In this document: positions 58,001-64,000 of the stretch, piece by piece
Position numbering within the stretch: the stretch's first letter is position 1
How the letters are laid out: each line of letters begins with the position of its first letter
Assembly (NCBI RefSeq): GCF_027595985.1
Contig: NC_073306.1
Span: 82,943,599 to 83,007,598 of the forward strand
From: Sorex araneus
Taxonomy: Eukaryota; Chordata; Mammalia; Eulipotyphla; Soricidae
DNA: 64,000 nt
Direction of reading: 5' to 3'
Position numbers and translations under genes: made by a program
Notes under the pieces: model-generated
What the model saw: only the letters and a program-made list of their open reading frames with translations
Told to the model about the DNA's origin: nothing
The model's database searches: none

Positions 58001-59424
58001 GGGAATATCTGAAGGCTAGGAGTGTAGCAAAGTTTCATTGGCACGAAAATGTTCTGTTTGGATCACCAATGGGAAACATAAGGGAGAGGCAGCAACAGAA
58101 TGCTGCATTGTCCATATTGTCCCTATTTCCCTATCCAGGGTGATGTCAGTAATCCAGAAGTCACCAAGCAAACAGTGACTCAGGTCTGGAGAAAAGCAGG
58201 CTATCAAATCCATCTTTATTTAATCATGTCTCTGGGGGGTAGGGAGTGGATGAGGAGGTTGTGGGGCTTGCGTTATTTCTATAGAATTGGGGAATTAATT
58301 TGCTCTTCTAGGATAAAGGAGAATTGGTATTAGGGCCACATAAATTGCATAGGACAGTACTTTCTTTATGGGGAGAAAATAAGAAGTTGGAGGGAAAAAA
58401 GATAAGGGTAAATTGAGTGGATTCCTTCACTCTTTGTAGATAAGCTGATCTTGCAGGCTTCACATCCTATATTTGAAGGAGAAGATGTACACCTAAGATG
58501 CCTAATGAACGAGGGACTGTTTCATCAAAGAATTACTGATAAATGGACTTACTACAAAAATGGAGAAAGACTTGGTGAATCCAACTCAGATTTCATACTA
58601 AATTCAGTATCTGGTGACAATAGCCAGTATCATTGTACCACTTATATAAGTGGATTTCTAGGAATTTCTGAATGGGAAGAAGCTTCAAAACCTCTAATGA
58701 TTCAAGTTCAAGGTAAGGGCCATGCTCTTCTAGGTTGCTGGAATTAAGTGAAAACAGTATTTAGGATTGAGAAGGGTGTTTACAAGAGGAATTTCATGAA
58801 AAACTCATCAATCATGAGAGGGAGAAGGAGGATATATCTGCTTGGGTATCTTTTTTCTGCTTTCTTGTGGTAAAAATGCAGGTGCATCTCTATAGGAATG
58901 CTGAACTCAACTTCCCTAAAAATTGATTTCTTCTTTCTAGAGTTGTTTCCACAACCTGTGCTGACAATCAGTCCTTTACAGCCAATAGAAGGGAGTTCAG
59001 TGACTCTGAAGTGTGAAACCTGGCTCCCTCCACGAAAGTACATCACTTCACTTCAATTCTGTTTCTTTCAAGAAAACCAGACCCTTGGGTCAGGCTGGAG
59101 CAGCTCCTCAGAGTTCTACATCCCTGTCTTGTGGAGTGAAGACTCTGGATCTTATTGGTGTCAGGCTCAGACAACTAATAACAGAGTCATGAAAAGCAGC
59201 TTGAGATACCAGATACATGTTCAGAGTAAGTGTGTATGTGTGTGGGGGGGGTGTGGGGGTGTGGGGGCTTGGAAGCCTGCCTCACATGCTGGGGAAAAAG
59301 CAGCTGAGATCGAGGAGACCATCAAGTAAAGGATGCTTGGAGGCCTCTTTTGGGATGGGAGATGTGTGCTGAAAGTAGACTATAGACCAAACACGATGAC
59401 CACTTACTACCTGTAACACCCAAA

Positions 59425-59480
<56 letters not shown>

Positions 59481-61760
59481 GAATGTGCCTGCCACAGGGG
59501 GGGAGGGTCTAGGGGATGGGGGGTGGCAGAGAATGGGCACTGGTGGAGGAATGGGTGCTCGACCAGCGTATGTGTGACTGAAATGTAATTACAGAAGTGT
59601 GTAATTCTATAGTGAATTTCATTTCGGTGTTTCATTAAAAAAATTTTTTTTAAGTGTGTATATGTTTGTGTTGGTGGCGGTGGGGATGTGTAGGGACTTG
59701 ACTCTTCAAGAGTCAGAGTTGGGACAAGAGAATTAAACAATGGTATCTTCTGTACCCTAGTACAATGAATAAAACAATAAAACAATGGTGACTTCTGGAA
59801 TCCTCATTTTTTTTTAGATTCAGCAGTAGCCCAAAATGTCCTAAAACATTCTACTCTATCTAAGTTAACAATTATAGTTATTGATCAGTCACTGGGTCTA
59901 TGGAAACAATATCATGAGTGGATAGAGAGATAGAAGCACAAATGACCACTAGATTCTTTTTTTTTTCTTTTTTGGGTCACACCTGGTGATGCACAGTGGT
60001 TACTCCCAGTTCACGCACTCGGGAATAACTCCTGGCGGTGCTCGGGGGACCATACGGGATGCTGGGAACTGAACCCAGATTGGCCATGTGCAAGGCGCAC
60101 ACCCTACCTGCTGTGCTATATCACTCCAGCCCCAATGACCACCAGAGTCTTTAGAGTCTCTAGAGTGTTTCTGTTTGTTGACCTAAACATGTCCACAAAT
60201 TGGAAAAGAGGGTGACTAAACACAAACTGGAAGTTAAGGGAGAATGTGGAGAGATGTGACAATGGAGAAGAGTACTGAACAATAGGTTTGAATTTGAGGA
60301 AAAGCATTTCAAGATATCACAAATCACAAATCACAAAATCCGTTAATCGTCGATTTCTCAAGCAGGCTCAGTAACCTCTCCATTCGTCCCTTCCCTGAGA
60401 TCTTAGAAGTCTCTCTCGTCGACTCGGTCCTCCCAACAATGTTGATGTCACACTGGAGGCTCTTTCAGGGTGGGGGGGGGGGGAATGAGATCCAGCTTGT
60501 TCTTGGATTTAGCATATGAATACACCATGGGAAGCTAGCAAGGCTGTCCCATGTGGGCAGGAACTCTCAGAAGCTTGCCACTTTCTCCCAGAGGGAGAAG
60601 TAGGCTACAAGATATCAAGATAGACGTAACATTATCAATGTTTGCTCTTATTGGGGTTCATTAATGCATCAGAGGTTCTTTAGAGAAAAATATCTATAAA
60701 ATGTGATTTTCATTTACAGTAAATTTAACATAAAAGGCCTGGTGCTCACATTCTCCAAGTATGGAATATTGTGTGTGCAGGGAGTCTTCCTTACTACCAG
60801 TTTTGGACCTTGCTGCTGTTGGCTCATTTATGGTAGCAACAGCATACCATAAATCCTTTGACCCTGAAGATACTGGCATCAGGACTCTAATGTGTCATTT
60901 TGTGTTCTCCCAGGAGTTCCTATATCTGCTGTGAAACTGGAGATACAACCTCCTGAGGGACAGCGAATTGAAGGAGAAAATCTGTTCCTTACCTGCTCAG
61001 TGGCCCAAGGTACAGGAGCTATCACATTCTCCTGGCACAGAGAGGGCACAAATTTGGGAAGAAAGACACAACGTTCCCTGTCAGCAGAACTGCAGATCCC
61101 CTCTGTAAAAGAGAGCGATGCTGGGAGATACTACTGCACAGCAGACAACTCTGATGGCCCCATCCTCAGTCAGTGGGTTAGAGTCACGTTGAAAAGTAAG
61201 TTCTTCCTCCTTTTTCCCAGTCTTGGTTCCAAGCCAGGGAGCAGATGCTCTGGCAGTTAACCAAGAAATAACAAAGATTGCAGAGTAAATTGAATAACTT
61301 TTATGTCTCATGGAGAGATGGGTTCAGTGATGAAAAGAATTATTCCTCATGGTTCTCAGGAATAATTACTGAGATTACTCCTCATAGTTCAAGAGGTGTA
61401 TCTAATGTTAGGCTTCCTGAATGAGGGTGTGAGTTTGTCCCACTAGCAGTTTTTCTCTGATAACCCCATTATCTCTCTCAGTTCCAGTGTCTTGCCCTGT
61501 CCTCACTTTGGGGGCTTCCATTGCCCAGTATATGGTGGGAGACTTGGTGGAGCTTCACTGTGATGCCCAGAGAGGTTCTCCCCCAATTCAGTACCAGTTC
61601 TATCATGAGAATGTCACCCTGTGGAGCAGTACAGCCCTCTCTGGAGGTGGAGTGTCCTTCAAACTTTCTCTGACTGAAGAACATTCTGGAAACTACTACT
61701 GTGAGGCTGATAATGGCCTGGGGTCTCAAAGTAGTGACAGAATTAGTCTCAACATCATAG
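55030..61760 (+). CDS. FCRL3: Fc receptor-like gene, FCRL3-like, 5' part (signal peptide to Ig domain 5)
   Basis: Seven coding exons: 55030-55060, 56249-56269, 57717-57959, 58440-58712, 58941-59225, 60914-61195, 61482-61760. All junctions are GT/AG and phase 1, giving about 471 residues with no stop. Order: leader MLLWLLLLILTPGREQS, D1 (18-98), D2 (99-189), D3 (190-284), D4 (285-378), D5 (379-471). Each Ig domain has its two cysteines, and D3-D5 have the DSGSYWC/DAGRYYC/HSGNYYC signature. FCRL proteins are type I receptors, chiefly on B cells, that bind immunoglobulin or related ligands and signal through ITIM/ITAM-like tyrosines. FCRL3 is favoured because D1 is present, D1 carries KCKTRASSLSDPVHVEF and D4 carries PILSQWVRVT. 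D3 also resembles FCRL2. Membrane and cytoplasmic exons, and any sixth Ig domain, are not in the window. FCRL naming across species is uncertain because these genes recombine. Confidence 0.85.
55534..56235 (+). repeat. ~210-bp tandem duplication in FCRL intron 1
   Basis: Copy 1 is 55534-55746. Copy 2 starts at GCACAAGTCCTGG (about 55741), is interrupted by a SINE and resumes to about 56230. Shared phrases include AAGTGTTTGTAGATAGGTTG and TTGGAAAATTTCAGAGAG. Confidence 0.85.
55798..56055 (+). repeat. Type B SINE in FCRL intron 1
   Basis: Forward copy with intact head (GGAGCGATAGCACAGCGGG). It carries a small internal duplication around CATATTCAATATGCC. AAAATAAATCTC lies on both sides. Confidence 0.88.
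56249..56269 (+). CDS. FCRL3: FCRL exon 2 (21-nt mini-exon of the signal peptide)
   Basis: The 21-nt exon between a strong acceptor (TTTCTCCTACAG) and the donor GTCAGT encodes TPGREQS once joined to exon 1. A 21-nt second exon is the hallmark of the Fc receptor gene family. It is too short for ORF detection. Confidence 0.88.
56340..56600 (-). mobile_element. L1-like 3' end remnant in FCRL intron 2
   Basis: Reverse diverged copy (CTTATTAAACCACTATGAAT, CCCCATTATTC). Confidence 0.45.
56830..56999 (-). repeat. Type A SINE in FCRL intron 2
   Basis: Reverse copy with GGGTCACACCTAGCGATGC. The head is slightly damaged (GTCTCTTTGGCCCC). Confidence 0.85.
57000..57716. other. FCRL intron 2, remainder
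   Basis: No further feature is seen. Confidence 0.4.
57717..57959 (+). CDS. FCRL3: FCRL exon 3 (Ig domain D1)
   Basis: The 243-nt exon starts GIVPKAFIFLNPPWS and carries the cysteines in ILTCKD and SYKCKTR. It ends VEFLS before a GTGAGA donor. Presence of D1 argues against FCRL2, which lacks it in human. Confidence 0.88.
58440..58712 (+). CDS. FCRL3: FCRL exon 4 (Ig domain D2)
   Basis: The 273-nt exon starts DKLILQASHPIFEGEDVHLRC and has the second cysteine in QYHCTTY. It ends PLMIQVQ with donor G|GTAAGG. Confidence 0.9.
58941..59225 (+). CDS. FCRL3: FCRL exon 5 (Ig domain D3)
   Basis: The 285-nt exon starts ELFPQPVLTISPLQPIEGSS. It carries LKCETW, an NQT sequon, GSGWSSSSEF and DSGSYWCQAQ, and ends RYQIHVQ. 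The donor A|GTAAGTG is next to an L1-derived insertion whose target duplication covers the donor-proximal bases. Confidence 0.92.
59245..59650 (+). mobile_element. L1-like 3' end copy beside the D3 splice donor
   Basis: Forward copy with an internal (GA)n run (59429-59477) and GAATGGGCACTGGTGGAGG. It ends ATTAAAAAAATTTTTTTT. Near-identical TAAGTGTGTAT-type sequences flank it at 59227-59244 and 59651-59670. Confidence 0.65.
59954..60133 (-). repeat. Type A SINE in FCRL intron 5
   Basis: Reverse copy flanked by AATGACCAC(T/C)AGA (59941-59953 and 60134-60146). Confidence 0.9.
60335..60613 (-). repeat. Type C retroposon, 3' part
   Basis: Reverse copy (TCGATTTCTCAAGCAGG, CATATGAATACACCATGG, TTCTCCCAGAGGGAGAAG) in FCRL intron 5. 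Confidence 0.75.
60914..61195 (+). CDS. FCRL3: FCRL exon 6 (Ig domain D4)
   Basis: The 282-nt exon begins with the split codon RVPISAVKLEI. It has LTCSVAQGTG, FSWHREG, LGRKTQRSLSAEL and DAGRYYCTADN, and ends WVRVTLK. PILSQWVRVT is closest to FCRL3 D4. Confidence 0.93.
61482..61760 (+). CDS. FCRL3: FCRL exon 7 (Ig domain D5)
   Basis: The 279-nt exon begins IPVSCPVLTLG and has VELHCDAQRGSPPIQYQFYH, an NVT sequon and HSGNYYCEADNGLGSQ. It ends LNIIG with donor GTAAGT, so another exon must follow. None is recognisable before 64000. Confidence 0.93.
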
Positions 61761-62514
61761 GTAAGTAGACTGTAATTCACAGTGTTACAGTTGAGAACAC
61801 TATCTTCCTTCTTTTCCTTGAAACTTTTATTGTTATTGAGGTAACATGATATACAATAATGTTAATAGTTATGATTCAGGTATACAATGCTATCGCACCA
61901 CAACCACTACTTAATAATAACCTTATGTCAGATGTATGGTGTAAGAGTATTTCCTCTCATTCATTGGAGTGACTTAATTTTAGTCATAGTTTTATTTTTG
62001 TTGAGGAAGATGTGTAGTTTGATATAGTTCCATTTATTTCTTTTTTGCTTTTGATTTCTTTGTCAAAGGAGTCAAATCATTGAAGACACTTCTGAAGTCA
62101 GTATCATGGGTTTTCCTCATTGCATTTTATGAATTAGAGTACAACAATAAAGTCTTTTTCTTTCTTTCTTTCTTTCTCTTTCTCTCTTTTCACTCCCCCC
62201 TCTTTCTTTTTTTCTGTCCCTTTACAAATGAGTTTTGACAAAACTATTTGTTGAAAAAAATTTTCCTTCTCCCACTGAATGTTTTTGGCTACTTTGTCAC
62301 AAATTAACTGTACATATGAGTTTAATATATGAGTTTAATTCTGTATCCTCAATACTATTTCACTAATCTGTTTTCACTCTATAGCCACACTGTTTGGATT
62401 ACCATACGCTTTATAGTATAAAGCCAGAAAATATAATGCCTCCCATATTTTTTCTCAGGGCTGATATTAAAGGAGTTTTATGATCCATGTAAATTTTTCT
62501 TTTGGTGGATGGGA
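61761..62514 (-). mobile_element. Old L1 3' region after FCRL D5
   Basis: Reverse L1-like text from about 61820 (TATTGTTATTGAGGTAAC) to 62460 (GGATTACCATACGCTTTATAG). (TTTC)n is at 62155-62190. No FCRL exon was found. Confidence 0.55.
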
Positions 62515-62650
62515 GGATTTGGGGCCACACCTGGCAGTGTTCAGGGCTTATTTCTAGTTCTGGGCTGAGGCCACTCCTGAACATGTTTAGGATACCACAT
62601 GGTTGGCTGCATACAAGGCTAGTGCCTCAATCACTGTTCAAGTTCCCCTG
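62515..62650 (-). repeat. Type A SINE, older
   Basis: Reverse copy (TTGGGGCCACACCTGGCAGTG). Confidence 0.6.
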
Positions 62651-63139
62651 CATGGAACTTTAGATAGAATTGGGGCAGAAAGAGAATACCTTGATAATGA
62701 AGGTTCTATATTTTGTTCTGAATAAAGGAATTGATAAATAAAGCCTTCTATTTGATTCTCCGGTGTCAGAAATTGATGAACCATTGTCTATCTGACATTT
62801 TGGAAAATCTTTGTGCTGTGAATCAGAAGTTTGGTGAATTGTGAAGGGATAAATGCAACAGAAAGAGTTGATGACCATGAATTTCAACATATAAAAGATA
62901 GAAGTATAGAAGTCCATACTTCCCAGTATGATTCTGGGAAGAGAGCAGGATAGGAAGCATGAGGAATCTGTTTTGCCACATAGATAATATTATTGCTTCC
63001 TAATTTGTTTGATGCATTATTGGAGAAACTAAAGTTTAATGAAAGCTTGCAATGCTCAGGGAAATGCTTATAAAATCAATCGCAGTTAATTTTAGTCAAA
63101 TTAATTCTGTGTACAGTAGAAGATACTCCATTTCAAGTG
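62651..63139. other. FCRL intronic sequence
   Basis: No exon or repeat is recognised. Confidence 0.4.
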
Positions 63140-63275
63140 CTTTTTTTTTTGAGGGGGAAGGCACACTTGGTGGTGTTTACAGGCTTCTCCTGGCTCTGTG
63201 TCCTGGAGTCACTGCTGGCAATGCTTCAGGGGACCATGTGATATCAAGGATGAAACATAGACCTCCTCCATGAAA
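63140..63275 (-). repeat. Type A SINE, degraded
   Basis: Reverse copy (GGCTTCTCCTGGCTCTGTG, CTTCAGGGGACCATGTG). Confidence 0.55.
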
Positions 63276-63649
63276 AGCATGAAATTTACATTGTATAAGG
63301 AAACGCAAGTGTGCAATGATAAGTATCCAAGAGAGAAGAGAGGGAGTGTGATTTTTTGCTAAATGCTATGTAAAAAAATAAATCAAAGTAATTGGACAGA
63401 GTCAACAAAACCTTGTTTTAAATAGGCGTAAATCATTAAAAATAAGATTCAGGAGTGAAAAATGTTGAGAAATTAACTTTAATATAATTTTAGATATTTA
63501 TATAAAAATATAATTATTGTATATCAGTTTTACATACTTCATGTACATACTTTTTAAAAGTTTGAGAAAGATTATCATTAGATCCATTTTACAAAGGAAT
63601 ATACTTAGAGATTAGAATATTGTGAAATATCAAGATCACCTGGGTTTCT

Positions 63650-64000
63650 CTGGCAGGTATGTGGGACCCGGGGCTGAGATCTCCAAGTCTGCTCTGATCG
63701 GGACTGGTCCTCTTCCGCCTAGATTCCCCATTTTCCAGTAGCTAGGTGGTCACATCCAAAAACTGTCCCCGGTGCCATGTAATCCCATCAACAGCCAACA
63801 GCCAGAGACTAAAATCAAGGTCCGCATGACATCTCATCTCATCTCCCTCTCAGAGAACCTGGCAAGCTACCGAGAGTTTCCTGCCCACATGGGAGAGCCT
63901 GGCAAGTTCCCTGTGGCATATTCATATGCCAAAACCAGTAACAATGATGGGTCTCATTCCCCTGACCCTGAAAGAGCCTCGAATGCTGTTGGGAAGGACC
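63650..64000 (+). mobile_element. Type C retroposon, cut by the window end
   Basis: Forward copy (GGACCCGGGGCTGAGATCTC, ATTCCCCATTTTCCAGTAGC, CATATGCCAAAACCAGTAAC), still inside the element at 64000. Confidence 0.8.

Overview
This is a vertebrate nuclear window, almost certainly from a shrew (Soricidae, probably Sorex). The tRNA-headed SINE that fills the window has the form I recognise from shrews, and the L1 elements, splice sites and immune genes are mammalian. I could not check the species. The locus corresponds to the FCRL/CD1 region of human 1q23.

Layout: 1-8.8 kb is repeats and anonymous sequence. 8.8-11.6 kb holds three decayed Ig-domain exons (D3, D4, D5) of an FCRL2-like pseudogene on the + strand. 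A single FCRL2-like cytoplasmic ITIM exon lies at 16.9 kb on the opposite strand. 18-40 kb is repeats only: a 4.9-kb 5'-truncated L1 nested in an older L1 (19.7-24.7 kb), AT-rich anonymous DNA (25-29 kb), a 2.0-kb composite non-autonomous retroposon with tandem 5' modules (29.1-31.1 kb), a Tigger-like DNA transposon relic, and degenerate tandem repeats. 40.6-43.7 kb is a complete, apparently functional CD1D on the minus strand (6 coding exons, 333 residues). 44-54 kb is again repeats. 55.0-61.8 kb holds the first seven coding exons of an intact FCRL gene (signal peptide, the 21-nt mini-exon, Ig domains D1-D5), closest to FCRL3. Its later exons must lie beyond 64,000.

The two live genes are transcribed divergently, about 11.4 kb apart. 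CD1D presents lipid antigens to NKT cells. FCRL proteins are Ig-superfamily receptors, mainly of B cells, that signal through tyrosine motifs. No CD5L or KIRREL1 exon was recognised between or beside them, although these separate CD1D from FCRL in human. FCRL remnants lie on the other side of CD1D as well, so this locus looks rearranged.

The repeat landscape is modular. A short SINE (type A), a longer SINE (type B) with the same tRNA head but another tail, a ~740-bp element (type C) whose 3' end matches the type B tail, a ~640-bp retroposon with an L1-like 3' end, and the 2-kb composite recur. Several have clean target-site duplications, and examples of twin-priming inversion, 3' transduction and nesting are visible. 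The A/B/C names are local to this annotation.
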